Of a stretch of DNA of 64,000 nucleotides, positions 16,773 to 27,338 are shown in pieces. Under the pieces are notes generated by a model. It saw nothing but the letters and a program-made list of their open reading frames with translations. It was not told the DNA's origin and ran no database searches. Numbering within the stretch: position 1 is the stretch's first letter; the number at the start of each line of letters is the position of its first letter. The position numbers and the translations under genes were made by a program. Source of the stretch: Rhizorhabdus wittichii RW1 (lineage in GTDB: Bacteria > Pseudomonadota > Alphaproteobacteria > Sphingomonadales > Sphingomonadaceae); the NCBI GenBank assembly GCA_000016765.1, contig CP000699.1, forward strand, positions 4,343,501 to 4,407,500, read 5' to 3'.

Positions 16773-17153
16773 ATGATGAAGCCTGAAACGATAGGCCGGG
16801 CGATCGGCGCGGCGAGCCTGGCGTTCGGCATCGCCGACATCGCGCTGGGGCGGCGCCTCGGCCACGGCATCGGCGCCGGGGCGGAGATGGGCGGGCGGCT
16901 GTTCCGGATCGCCGGCGCGCGCGAGGTGGCGACCGGCGTCGCCGGCCTGCTCGCGCCGGGGAGCGCGGCGCCGGTGCGGTGGCGGCTGGCGGGCGACGCC
17001 TTCGACCTGGCGGCGCTCGCCTATATCGCCGCGCCCGCCAATCCGCGCCGCAAGATGGCGCTGCTCGCGCTCGGCGTCGTGGCCGGCGTCGCCCTCGCCG
17101 ATTTCCTCGGCTCCCGCGCGCTCGACAAGGGCCCCGACAAAGGGTTGGAATAA
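16773..17153 (+). CDS. small membrane protein of unknown function
   Basis: About 126 aa, mostly hydrophobic. Segments near AIGAASLAFGIADIALG, REVATGVAGLLAPG, DAFDLAALAYIA and ALLALGVVAGVALADFLG predict three to four membrane helices. This pattern resembles small integral membrane proteins often found near SRPBCC/cyclase or zinc-dehydrogenase genes, but I cannot name a family. GAGGGGAGG directly precedes two consecutive ATG codons (16773, 16776); either is the start. Divergent from purL and 26 bp upstream of the sigma factor gene, so it may share that transcript. Confidence 0.65.
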   Translation: MMKPETIGRAIGAASLAFGIADIALGRRLGHGIGAGAEMGGRLFRIAGAREVATGVAGLLAPGSAAPVRWRLAGDAFDLAALAYIAAPANPRRKMALLALGVVAGVALADFLGSRALDKGPDKGLE

Positions 17154-17179
17154 TCCCCCCGCCGGCTCGTATCTGGGGC

Positions 17180-17707
17180 ATGAGCGGATGGAGCAGCCAT
17201 GAGATCGAGCGCGAATTGCCGCGATTGCGCGGCTATGCGCGCGCGTTGACCAGGGACGCGGTCGCGGCCGACGACCTCGTCCAGGAAGCGTTGCTGCGCG
17301 CCTATGAACGGGCGTCGACCTATCGGCCCGATCGGGCGCTGCGGTCCTGGCTGCTGTCGATCCTCCACAATCTGTTCATCGACCAGAAGCGGCGCGAGGG
17401 CAGCGAGCAGCGGCGCAACGCCAGGCTCAGCCAGCTCAGCGAGGGGCTGGTCGCGCATGGCGGGCAGGAGCAGGCGGTGTTCCTGCGCGAGATCGCGGCG
17501 CGCTTCGAGGCACTGCCCGAGGAGCACCGCGCCGTCATCAGCCTGATCAGCGTCCAGGGGCTGAGCTATCACGAGGCCGCGACGACCCTCGGCGTGCCGG
17601 TCGGCACGGTCATGTCGCGGCTGCACCGCGCGCGCGCCGCGTTGCGCGAACCCCAGGCCGCCGAAGCGACCCGCCTGCATATCGTTGGAGGCAAGGATGC
17701 ATCCTGA
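17180..17707 (+). CDS. ECF-family RNA polymerase sigma factor
   Basis: 175 aa. Region 2 reads LPRLRGYARALTRDAVAADDLVQEALLRAYERASTYRP...SWLLSILHNLFIDQKRR, and region 4 ends GLSYHEAATTLGVPVGTVMSRLHRARAALRE, a clear helix-turn-helix. This length and layout mark a group IV (ECF) sigma factor of the kind paired with an anti-sigma. Start at 17180 (MSGWSSHE) because upstream in-frame sequence is not sigma-like. Its stop codon overlaps the anti-sigma start (ATG at 17697), a coupling typical of sigma/anti-sigma operons. The inducing signal is not visible. Confidence 0.92.
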   Translation: MSGWSSHEIERELPRLRGYARALTRDAVAADDLVQEALLRAYERASTYRPDRALRSWLLSILHNLFIDQKRREGSEQRRNARLSQLSEGLVAHGGQEQAVFLREIAARFEALPEEHRAVISLISVQGLSYHEAATTLGVPVGTVMSRLHRARAALREPQAAEATRLHIVGGKDAS

Positions 17708-18452
17708 ACCCGTCACCGAAGCCGAGATCCAGGCCTATCTGGACGGCGAGCTCGATCTTGGCCGCCGGCTCGAGGTGGAGAGCCATCTCGCCGCCGATCC
17801 GGAGGCCGCCCATGTCTTCATGGAGGATTTGCGCCTTCGAACCTCGCTGCGCCTGCTGGCCACCGACCTCGGCGACGCGCCGCCGGAGATGCTGTCCGCC
17901 GCCGCCCGGCTGTCGGCCCGGCTGGGCGACGGGGCGCCGCGCAGCTTCCGCAACCTGTGGGGCGGCCGGGCGATGCAGGGGCTTGCGGCTGCGGCGCTGA
18001 TCGCGATCGTGGTGCTGCCCGGGCGCGACGTCCAGGCCGGTCCGCCCGCTTATGTCGGCGACGCCGTCGCGGCCTATCGCACCGGCCTGCTGCGCGAGGC
18101 GATGGTCTCGCAGGTCGAGACGCCGCGCTTCGACGCCGGCGAGGTCCAGCGCAACACCCAGATCCGCGTGCCGCGGCTGCCGGCCCAGTGGGTCGTGACC
18201 GACGCGCAGATATTCCCGTCGAAGGAGGGGCCGGCGTTGCAGCTCATGGTGCGGACGCCCAATGCCAAGAAGCTGTCGCTGTTCGCCGTCCGGGCCCCGA
18301 GCGACGCGCCCATGGCGCCGACCGCCGTGCGGCACGAGGGCGCATCGGTCGCCTATTGGCGCGAGGGCGAGATGTCCTACGCGATCACCGGCCCCGAGGA
18401 GCCCGAGACGATCGACACGGTGGCCGAGAATTTCGTCGACGAAGCGGTCTGA
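17697..18452 (+). CDS. membrane anti-sigma factor
   Basis: 251 aa. N-terminal cytoplasmic part (MHPEPVTEAEIQAYLDGELDLGRRLEVESHLAADPEAA) matches the anti-sigma domain shared by ChrR/RskA-type and alphaproteobacterial transmembrane regulators; only one His (ESHLA) and no Cys is visible, so it is not a classic zinc (HxxxCxxC) anti-sigma. A single membrane helix follows at about residues 96-115 (MQGLAAAALIAIVVLPG). The outer C-terminal domain of about 130 residues would sense the signal. The start is fixed by GGAGG 7 bp before the ATG; it overlaps the sigma gene by 11 bp. Confidence 0.83.
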   Translation: MHPEPVTEAEIQAYLDGELDLGRRLEVESHLAADPEAAHVFMEDLRLRTSLRLLATDLGDAPPEMLSAAARLSARLGDGAPRSFRNLWGGRAMQGLAAAALIAIVVLPGRDVQAGPPAYVGDAVAAYRTGLLREAMVSQVETPRFDAGEVQRNTQIRVPRLPAQWVVTDAQIFPSKEGPALQLMVRTPNAKKLSLFAVRAPSDAPMAPTAVRHEGASVAYWREGEMSYAITGPEEPETIDTVAENFVDEAV

Positions 18453-18470
18453 TCGGAACCCGCCCGCACG

Positions 18471-19562
18471 ATGACCGGATTTCTGATGCCGGGGGACCCG
18501 GCGCCCTGGTTCGCTGCGCCGACGCTCGACCGGCCCCGCTTCCAGTTCGACAGCATCGCCGGCCGCCATGTCGTGCTGCTGTTCCTCGGCAGCGCGGGCA
18601 CGGCGCAGGCCCAGGCGGCGCTCGCCGCGCTGGCGGCGCAGCGTGACCTGTTCGACGACCGGAGCGCCTGCTTCTTCGGGATAAGCGACGATCCCGACGA
18701 TGCGGCCCAGGGCCGCATCGCCCATCGGATGCCCGGCATCCGCTGGTTCCTCGACCATGACCGGTCGATCGCGCGGCGGTTCCGGGCGGTCGATCCCGAC
18801 GGGCGGACGCGGCCGCACTGGCTGCTCTGCGATCCGATGCTGCGCGTCCTCGGCCGCGCCGGCATCGGCGCCGGACCGAAGCTGCTCGACAGCTTGCGCG
18901 CCCTGCTGGCCGGGCCCGCGCCGGACCTGCCCGCGCCGGTGCTGGTCGCGCCGAACATCTTCGATCCGGCCTTCTGCCGCCGCCTGATCGACCTCTACGA
19001 GCGGCACGGCGGCAGTCCCTCGGGCTTCATGCGCGAGGTCGACGGCCGGACGGTGGGGGTGATGGATTCGTCGGTCAAGCGGCGGAGCGACTATTATCTC
19101 GACGACGACGACGTCCTGCGCGAGCAGGTCAGGGCCCGGCTCTCCCGCTTCCTGGTGCCGCAGATCGAACGCGTCTTCCAGTTCCGCGCCAGCCGCATCG
19201 AGCGGTACATGATCGCCTGCTACGACAGCGGCGACAGCGGCTTCTTCCAGGCGCATCGCGACAACACCACGGGCGGCACCGCCCATCGCCGCTTCGCCTG
19301 CACGATCAACCTCAATGCCGGCGACTATGAGGGCGGCGACCTGATCTTCCCCGAATTCGGCCAGCGCCGCTACCGCGCTCCGACCGGCGGCGCGGTGGTC
19401 TTCTCCTGCTCGCTGCTGCACGAGGCGACGCCGGTCACGCGCGGCAAGCGCTACGCCTATCTGCCCTTCCTCTATGACGAGGCAGCCGCCCGCCAGCGCG
19501 AGGAGAACGCCCGTTCGGGCAAGGTCGGCGCCGACCTCGCCACCTATCGCGCGGAGGCGTAA
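18471..19562 (+). CDS. peroxiredoxin-like domain fused to 2OG-Fe(II) oxygenase (prolyl 4-hydroxylase type)
   Basis: 363 aa, two domains. Residues 1-150 have the thioredoxin-fold pattern of AhpC/TSA peroxiredoxins (MPGDPAPWFAAPTL...HVVLLFLGSAGTAQAQ...FFGISDDP...DGRTRPHWLLCDP). The peroxidatic Cys normally found after the GxxTP turn is absent (GSAGTAQAQ), so this half is probably not catalytic. Residues about 165-355 are a prolyl-4-hydroxylase-like oxygenase: iron ligands HRD in FFQAHRDNTTGGTAHRRFACTINLN, the distal His in SLLHEATPV and the 2OG Arg in RGKRYAYLPF. Follows the anti-sigma gene by 18 bp, so it may belong to that operon and its stress regulon. Confidence 0.82.
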   Translation: MTGFLMPGDPAPWFAAPTLDRPRFQFDSIAGRHVVLLFLGSAGTAQAQAALAALAAQRDLFDDRSACFFGISDDPDDAAQGRIAHRMPGIRWFLDHDRSIARRFRAVDPDGRTRPHWLLCDPMLRVLGRAGIGAGPKLLDSLRALLAGPAPDLPAPVLVAPNIFDPAFCRRLIDLYERHGGSPSGFMREVDGRTVGVMDSSVKRRSDYYLDDDDVLREQVRARLSRFLVPQIERVFQFRASRIERYMIACYDSGDSGFFQAHRDNTTGGTAHRRFACTINLNAGDYEGGDLIFPEFGQRRYRAPTGGAVVFSCSLLHEATPVTRGKRYAYLPFLYDEAAARQREENARSGKVGADLATYRAEA

Positions 19563-19565
19563 ATC

Positions 19566-19603
19566 CATCCGTCATCCTGGCGAAAGCCAGGATGACGGAT
19601 GGG
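19566..19603. repeat. perfect 16-bp palindrome with GAAA tetraloop (dispersed repeat / bidirectional terminator)
   Basis: CATCCGTCATCCTGGC pairs perfectly with GCCAGGATGACGGATG around GAAA, and the outer C-G adds one more pair. It lies between convergent genes (stops at 19562 and 19617). The GTCATCC...GGATGAC core is of the kind repeated many times in sphingomonad genomes. Confidence 0.75.
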
Positions 19604-19616
19604 GGGAGGATGCCTC

Positions 19617-20230
19617 TCAGCTCGGGCAATAGGCGCCCGAATCCGCCCAGGCCTTGAACAGCGCCCCGAACTCGGCCTGGGTGCCGGGCGCGGGGGTGCG
19701 CTTGCCGCCGGGATGCCAGCCCCAGCCGACCAGTTCGTCCTCGGCCATGTGGTGGACGAGTTCGGCCATGCTGCGGCCGCCGTTGCGGTTGCTGTCCTTG
19801 ATCTGCGCGCAGATCGCCCCGAGCGACTTGCCGGCCCAGGCCATCTCCTCCGGCGCGAGCTGCCATTTCGGGTTGCCGGGCACGCCCGCCGGCTCGAAAT
19901 TCTCGCCATGGTGGCAGGTCATGCAGCGCATGCCGGCCGCGCCCATGCCGCCGTCGCCGCGCACGACCAGCGGCATGTGCGGCCGCATCGCGTCGGTCTG
20001 GGTCGGCCGCTGGCCGGCCGGGTGGCAGTTGGTGCAGCGCGGATGCTGGATCACCTTGCCGACCTCGGCGAACAGCGCGAGCGAGCGGGCCTTGCGGTCC
20101 TTGATCCCGGCGAAGTCGGACAGCGGGCGCAGGCTGGTCGCCATCGGCGTCGCTGCTTCCTTGCCGGCGGCGATCCCCGCCCCGGCGACGGCCAGCGCGG
20201 CGAGGGCCGCGACGATCGACAGCCGGGCGA

Positions 20231-20234
<4 letters not shown>
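19617..20234 (-). CDS. dihaem cytochrome c, electron acceptor of the molybdenum hydroxylase
   Basis: 205 aa periplasmic protein with a Sec signal peptide ([24 protein letters not shown]) and two CxxCH haem sites, CTNCH at about residue 61 and CMTCH at about residue 96. The tail ([32 protein letters not shown]) has another Cys but no haem motif. The ATG overlaps the stop codon of the large molybdenum-hydroxylase subunit gene (20231-20234), so the three genes 22869 to 19617 are a single coupled operon. Its likely job is to take electrons from the 2Fe-2S subunit to the respiratory chain. Confidence 0.88.
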
Positions 20235-22407
<2,173 letters not shown>

Positions 22408-22411
<4 letters not shown>

Positions 22412-22869
22412 GCCGCCGCCAGGGTCTTGGCCGCGGAATGGATCGCGGCGCGGATGCGGACATAGGTGGCGCAGCGGCAGAGATTGCCGTTCATCGCCAG
22501 GTCGATGTCGTTGTCGCTGGGCTTCGGATTCTCGCGGAGCAGGGCGACCGCGCTCATCACCTGGCCCGACTGGCAATAGCCGCACTGGGGCACGTCGTGC
22601 GCCACCCAGGCGTCCTGCACCGCCTTGGCCTCGGCTCCTTCGACCGCCTCGATCGTGGTGATCTCGCCGGTCACGCCGGAGACCGGCATCGCGCAGGAGC
22701 GCAGCGGCTGGCCGTCCATGTGGACCGTGCAGGCGCCGCACATCGCGACGCCGCAGCCGAACTTGGTTCCGGTGAGGCCGAGATCGTCGCGGATCACCCA
22801 GAGCAGCGGGGTGTCCTCGTCGACGTCGACGCTGCGATCGGTGCCGTTGACTTTGATGGAGTAGGCCAT
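22408..22869 (-). CDS. 2Fe-2S small subunit, isoquinoline 1-oxidoreductase (IorA) type
   Basis: 153 aa with two [2Fe-2S] clusters. The plant-ferredoxin-type cluster ligands are [21 protein letters not shown] (about residues 39-59) and the helical-cluster ligands CGYCQSGQ (about 97-104) and CRCATY (near residue 133). The length and Cys spacing are those of CoxS/IorA subunits. It is the first gene of the leftward operon and its promoter overlaps a perfect inverted repeat at 22884-22904. No signal peptide; it would be co-exported with the Tat-tagged large subunit. Confidence 0.93.
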
Positions 22870-22883
22870 GGAGTCGACCTCAG

Positions 22884-22907
22884 GATGTTACGATGGGTAA
22901 CATCATA
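22884..22907 (-). promoter_or_regulatory. TetR-type operator over the -10 of the molybdenum hydroxylase operon
   Basis: Perfect 8-bp inverted repeat GATGTTAC/GTAACATC with a 5-bp centre (22884-22904). Leftward, TATGAT (22907-22902) is a good -10 and overlaps the repeat. GTTAC/GTAAC half-sites are common for TetR/AcrR regulators. No such regulator gene is in the window. Confidence 0.6.
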
Positions 22908-23012
22908 GCGTCTCCGATCGCCATGTCACCAAAAACGGGCTATATACGGGCGTTTACAGCACTTTCGCAGTGGTCGACGGAACCGGCGGCGGCGCCTATC
23001 GTCTCTTTCGTC

Positions 23013-24008
23013 ATGGCCGCTCGCTGGATCGAAGCATCGCCCAAGGGCATCTATGTGCGTCCCGCCGATGCGTGGATCGATCCCTCGGTCCCGGTCGAAC
23101 GCGCGCTGGTCACCCACGGCCATGCCGATCATGCGCGCGGCGGCCACGGCACGAGCTGGGCGACGCCCGAGACGCTGGCGATCATGGCGCTGCGCTATGG
23201 CGACATCGCGGGCATCCCCGTCGCCTATGGCGAGACCGTCTCGCTGGGCCCGGTGAACATCAGCTATGTCCCTGCCGGCCATGTGCTGGGATCGGCGCAG
23301 ATCCTGCTCGAACATGCTGGCGAGCGGGTGGTGGTGACGGGCGACTACAAGCGCCGCGACGATCCGACCTGCGCGCCGTTCGAGCCGGTGCCGTGCGACG
23401 TCCTCGTCACCGAGGCGACCTTCGGCCTGCCGGTGTTCCGCCATCCGCCGATCGGGCAGGAGATCGACCGGCTGCTCGGCGCGCTCCATGCCGCGCCGGA
23501 GCGCTGCGTGCTGGTCGGCGCCTATGCGCTGGGCAAGGCGCAGCGGGTGATCGCCGAGCTGCGCGCGCACGGCCATGCCGATCCGATCTACATCCACGGC
23601 GCGCTCGAACGGATGTGCGACCTCTATCGCGACTTCGGGGTCGAGCTGGGCGAGCTCGTCCCGGCGACGGCGGCCTCGGCCGAGCAGCTGCGCGGCAAGG
23701 TGGTGCTGTGCCCGCCGTCGGCGCTCAACGACCGCTGGTCGCGGCGGCTGCCCGATCCGATCACGGCGATGGCCTCGGGCTGGATGCGCGTGCGTCAGCG
23801 CGCGCGGCAGAAGAATGTCGAGCTGCCGCTCGTCATCTCCGACCATGCCGACTGGGACGAACTGACCGCGACGATCCACGAGGTCGCCCCGTCGGAGATC
23901 TGGGTGACGCACGGGCGGGAGGAAGCGCTGGTCCACTGGTGCGGCCTCCACCAGATGCAGGCCCGCGCCCTCGCGCTGGTCGGCTATGAGGATGAGGACG
24001 AGGGGTGA
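23013..24008 (+). CDS. ligase-associated DNA exonuclease (metallo-beta-lactamase/beta-CASP)
   Basis: 331 aa nuclease of the beta-CASP type, often annotated ligase-associated DNA exonuclease or mRNA 3'-end processing-like. Metal ligands are in VTHGHADHARGG (HxHxDH), AGHVLGSAQ, VTGDYKRRDDP, and the late ISDHADWDEL and VTHGREEAL. It is followed 53 bp downstream by the LigC-type ligase that defines this family. In many proteobacteria the pair is joined by a Lhr-type helicase and PdeM; neither is here. The start at 23013 (MAARWIEASPKG) is chosen because upstream in-frame sequence lacks homology. Confidence 0.9.
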   Translation: MAARWIEASPKGIYVRPADAWIDPSVPVERALVTHGHADHARGGHGTSWATPETLAIMALRYGDIAGIPVAYGETVSLGPVNISYVPAGHVLGSAQILLEHAGERVVVTGDYKRRDDPTCAPFEPVPCDVLVTEATFGLPVFRHPPIGQEIDRLLGALHAAPERCVLVGAYALGKAQRVIAELRAHGHADPIYIHGALERMCDLYRDFGVELGELVPATAASAEQLRGKVVLCPPSALNDRWSRRLPDPITAMASGWMRVRQRARQKNVELPLVISDHADWDELTATIHEVAPSEIWVTHGREEALVHWCGLHQMQARALALVGYEDEDEG

Positions 24009-24061
24009 TGGCGGGGTGTCGTCATCGCCCATCCCTCGAAGGGAGGGAAAAGACCTAGTCG

Positions 24062-25660
24062 ATGCACGCCTTCTCCCAGCTCCTCGACGGCCTCGTCTAC
24101 ACCCGCTCGCGCAATGCGAAGCTGGCGCTGATCGCCGATTATCTGCGCAGGGCGCCCGATCCCGACCGGGGCTGGGCGCTGGCGGCGCTGACCGGCGATC
24201 TCGACCTGCCGGCGGTCAAGGCCTCGGCGATCCAGGCGATCGTCGCCGAACGGGTCGATCCGCTGCTGTTCCTGATGAGCCGCGACTATGTCGGGGACCT
24301 CGCCGAGACGGTCGCGCTGATCTGGCCCAAGCGGATCGACCAGCCCGCCGAGATCGACGACGGCTCGCTCGGCCTCGCGGCGGTGGTCGATCGGCTGATG
24401 CGGCTCGGCCGGGCCGAGGCGCCGGCCGCGCTGAGCGAGATGCTCGACCATCTCGACGCGAGCGGCCGCTTCGCCCTGCTCAAGCTCGCGACCGGGGGCT
24501 TGCGGGTCGGCATCTCGGCGCGGCTCGCCAAGACCGGCTTCGCCCAGGCCTTCGGCCTCGACGTCGACGCGGTCGAGGAGGTGTGGCACGCGCTGCGGCC
24601 CCCCTATGCCGAGCTGTTTGCCTGGGGGCTGGGCGGCGAACGGCCCGATCCGCGCGGCACGCCCTTCTTCCGGCCGTTCATGCTCGCCCATCCGCTGGAG
24701 GCGGAGACGCTCGACCTCGCCGACTATGCCGCCGAATGGAAATGGGACGGCATCCGCGTCCAGATCGTCGGCACCGGCCAGGCGGTGCGGCTGTACAGCC
24801 GCGCGGGCGACGACATCACCGCGACCTTTCCCGACATCGCCGCGGCCGCGGACGGGATCGACGCGGTGCTCGACGGCGAGATGCTGGTGCGGGGCGAAGC
24901 GCAGGGCGCGGCCGAGCATGGCGGGTCGGCCGCTTCGTTCAACGCCTTGCAGCAGCGGCTCGGGCGCAAGAACGTCTCTTCGAGGATGCTCGCCGACTAT
25001 CCTGCCTTCGTCCGCCTCTACGATCTGCTGATCGACGGCGGCGACGATCTGCGCGCGCTGCCCTGGGAGGCGCGGCGCGCGCGGCTCGAAGCCTTTGCCG
25101 CGCGGCTCGATCCGGCGCGCTTCGATCTGTCGGCGGTGATCGCGGCGCGCGACTTCGACGAGCTCGCCGAGACCCGCGCCGGCGCCCGCGACGCGGCGAT
25201 CGAGGGGGTGATGCTCAAGCGCCGCGACAGCCCCTATGTCGCCGGCCGCCGCACCGGCCTCTGGTACAAGTGGAAGCGCGACCCGCTGACCGTCGACTGC
25301 GTGATGATGTACGCCCAGCGCGGCCATGGGAAGCGGTCGAGCTTCTATTCGGACTATACCTTCGGCTGCTGGTCGGAGGAGGGCGAGCTGCTGCCGGTCG
25401 CCAAGGCTTATTCGGGCTTCACAGACGAGGAGCTGAAATGGCTCGATGGCTTCGTCCGCAACCACACGGTCAACCGTTTCGGCCCGGTGCGCGAGGTGGA
25501 GAAGCTACTGGTCGTCGAACTGGCCTTCGACAGCATCCACGACAGCCGGCGCCACAAGTCGGGCGTGGCGATGCGCTTCCCGAGGATCGCCCGCATCCGC
25601 CGCGACAAGCCCCCCGGGGAGGCCGACACGATCGAGACGCTGAGGAAGCTGATCGTGTGA
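24062..25660 (+). CDS. ATP-dependent DNA ligase, cisplatin-damage-response (LigC-like) family
   Basis: 532 aa. N-terminal helical region MHAFSQLLDGLVYTRSRNAKLALIADYLRRAPD is diagnostic of the cisplatin damage response ligase. The nucleotidyltransferase motif I is EWKWDGIRVQ, with adenylated K227, motif III VLDGEMLVRG and motif V EGVMLKRRDSPY. The OB-fold domain ends the protein. Known members are non-essential ligases linked with the nuclease upstream. It forms a two-gene unit with the exonuclease and lies 1.7 kb from the Ku-LigD pair, so this region carries two independent double-strand or crosslink repair modules. Confidence 0.94.
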   Translation: MHAFSQLLDGLVYTRSRNAKLALIADYLRRAPDPDRGWALAALTGDLDLPAVKASAIQAIVAERVDPLLFLMSRDYVGDLAETVALIWPKRIDQPAEIDDGSLGLAAVVDRLMRLGRAEAPAALSEMLDHLDASGRFALLKLATGGLRVGISARLAKTGFAQAFGLDVDAVEEVWHALRPPYAELFAWGLGGERPDPRGTPFFRPFMLAHPLEAETLDLADYAAEWKWDGIRVQIVGTGQAVRLYSRAGDDITATFPDIAAAADGIDAVLDGEMLVRGEAQGAAEHGGSAASFNALQQRLGRKNVSSRMLADYPAFVRLYDLLIDGGDDLRALPWEARRARLEAFAARLDPARFDLSAVIAARDFDELAETRAGARDAAIEGVMLKRRDSPYVAGRRTGLWYKWKRDPLTVDCVMMYAQRGHGKRSSFYSDYTFGCWSEEGELLPVAKAYSGFTDEELKWLDGFVRNHTVNRFGPVREVEKLLVVELAFDSIHDSRRHKSGVAMRFPRIARIRRDKPPGEADTIETLRKLIV

Positions 25661-25689
25661 GGGGGAGGGCGGCCCGCGCCTCTCCTGAG

Positions 25690-25800
25690 ACCCCGGCCTC
25701 CGCCGGGTGACGATCACAATGGACGGAGCGCTTCAGCGCTCCGCAAGGCCGAACGGCCGCCCGAGCTTATGCGAGGAAGCCAAGGCGGACGGACGTCCGC
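25690..25800. repeat. short palindromic repeats between convergent genes
   Basis: Three hairpins in the 158-bp gap: ACCCCGGC/GCCGGGT at 25690-25708 (the dispersed GACCCCGG...CCGGGTGAC type), GGAGCGCT/AGCGCTCC near 25725-25742, and GGCGGACG/CGTCCGCC near 25784-25801. At least one may act as terminator for the ligase or transducer genes. Confidence 0.5.
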
Positions 25801-25818
25801 CGCCCGGCGTCTGAGGGC

Positions 25819-27225
25819 CTAATCCAAATACGCGAATTCCAGATTGCCCCAGCGGCGGCCCTTCACATGGAGGGGCAGGCAGATGCTCTTGACCGGCCGA
25901 TAGCGTCCGCCGCCCAGGTCCTGGCGATAGGTCTCGACGATGAAGGGCGCGTCGCTCTTCAGGTTGAGCGCGGTCTGCTCGTCCATGAAGAAGCGGCGGT
26001 TGCGGCAATGCTCGGCGTTCCACAGCGGATCGGGGCCCTGTGGCAGCGAGCGGCTGCCGATATGGGTCGGCAGGAAGCCGTTGGCGTCGACGATCGCGGT
26101 GGCGAGGACGCGGCTGTCGCCCTCGACGATGCGGTCGAGCAGCGGCCGGACATGGGCGTCGGCGAAGGCGACGAAGCGGGTCATGAACTGCTCGGGGTCG
26201 CTGCCTGCGACGGGCACATAATCGCGGTCGAACACGTCGTCGATCGCCAGTCGGCCTTCGTCGATCGCCGCCTCGGTGATCCGCCTTATGTCGAGCATCA
26301 GCCGCCGCGCGGTCTCGATGAACGGCGTGTCGGCGGTGGGGACCCCGGCGTTCGACACCAGGTTGAGCAGGCCGTTGGAGATGCGCTCCAGATTGCCCAG
26401 CCGGTCGCGGGCCTCGCTCAGCGCCTGGCTGTTGGCCTGGGCCTCGTTCGACAGGCTGGTCAGCCCCAGTTCGAAATCCTGGACGTTGCGGCGGATCGCG
26501 AGCGACCCCTCGGCGATGTTGCCCGACCGGGTGTCGAGCGCGTCGACGAAGGCCAGCGTCTCGCCCAGCACATGGGCGAGCTCGGCGGTCTTCGCGCGCG
26601 CCTCGCCGCCGTTCGCGACGCCGGCCTCGATCTCGCCGCCGATGCCGCGCGCCTCCTCGTTGAGCCGCTCGATCGTGCGGGCGATCCGCTCGGTCGCGCT
26701 GCGGGTGTCCGACGCGAGCTTCTTCACCTCGCCCGCGACGACCGCGAAGCCGCGCCCCGCCTCGCCGGCGCGGGCGGCCTCCAGCGTGGCGTTGAGCGCG
26801 AGCAGGTTGGTCTGCCGGCCGATGCTGTCGATCGACTGGGCGACGGTCCGCACCTGGCGCAGCGCCTCCTCCAGATTGTCCATCCGCTGGCCGAGGCGCA
26901 GCACCAGTTCGGTGAGGCCGGCGAAGGTTTCGATCGCGCCGTCGACGACGGGCTTGGACGCTTCGAGATGGCCGCGCGCCTGGGTGGCGAATTCGCGCGC
27001 TTCGGCGGCGGCCTCGGTGACCTGCTCCTGCTCGGCGCGCAGCCCGGTCGCCGCCTCGCGAAGCTGGTCGAGCAGGTCGGCCTGGGCGACGATCTTGTCG
27101 CCGACCTCGACGACGTTGCCGCCGACGTCGCTGCATTCGATGGCGAAGCGTCCGCAGCCGCGCGCGATCTCGCCGATCGCGGTTTCGAGCTTGAGCGCGT
27201 CCTTGCCTATCGGAGCCATCTCCAT
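25819..27225 (-). CDS. soluble methyl-accepting chemotaxis-type transducer
   Basis: 468 aa with no membrane segment. The signalling hairpin of an MCP is intact: [40 protein letters not shown] (about residues 130-170), flanked by long coiled coils. The C-terminal 120 residues ([17 protein letters not shown]...[15 protein letters not shown]...[34 protein letters not shown]) match the conserved C-terminal domain found on many cytoplasmic MCPs (PTHN...NRxKRxF...YxRDxG...P...GxHWG). Start from the ATG at 27225 (MEMAPIGKD); the frame is open to 27315 but would overlap the ku upstream region. No che genes are adjacent. Confidence 0.86.
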   Translation of the reverse strand: MEMAPIGKDALKLETAIGEIARGCGRFAIECSDVGGNVVEVGDKIVAQADLLDQLREAATGLRAEQEQVTEAAAEAREFATQARGHLEASKPVVDGAIETFAGLTELVLRLGQRMDNLEEALRQVRTVAQSIDSIGRQTNLLALNATLEAARAGEAGRGFAVVAGEVKKLASDTRSATERIARTIERLNEEARGIGGEIEAGVANGGEARAKTAELAHVLGETLAFVDALDTRSGNIAEGSLAIRRNVQDFELGLTSLSNEAQANSQALSEARDRLGNLERISNGLLNLVSNAGVPTADTPFIETARRLMLDIRRITEAAIDEGRLAIDDVFDRDYVPVAGSDPEQFMTRFVAFADAHVRPLLDRIVEGDSRVLATAIVDANGFLPTHIGSRSLPQGPDPLWNAEHCRNRRFFMDEQTALNLKSDAPFIVETYRQDLGGGRYRPVKSICLPLHVKGRRWGNLEFAYLD

Positions 27226-27338
27226 TCGGACTGTTATAGGGCGACATGGTAAACAGAATCTTGTCGCCGCCGCCGACAAGGAACGTTCGCCGCGCTGGGG
27301 GTTTGAATCGGTCACACCGTTGCGCAGGAGGAATCATC

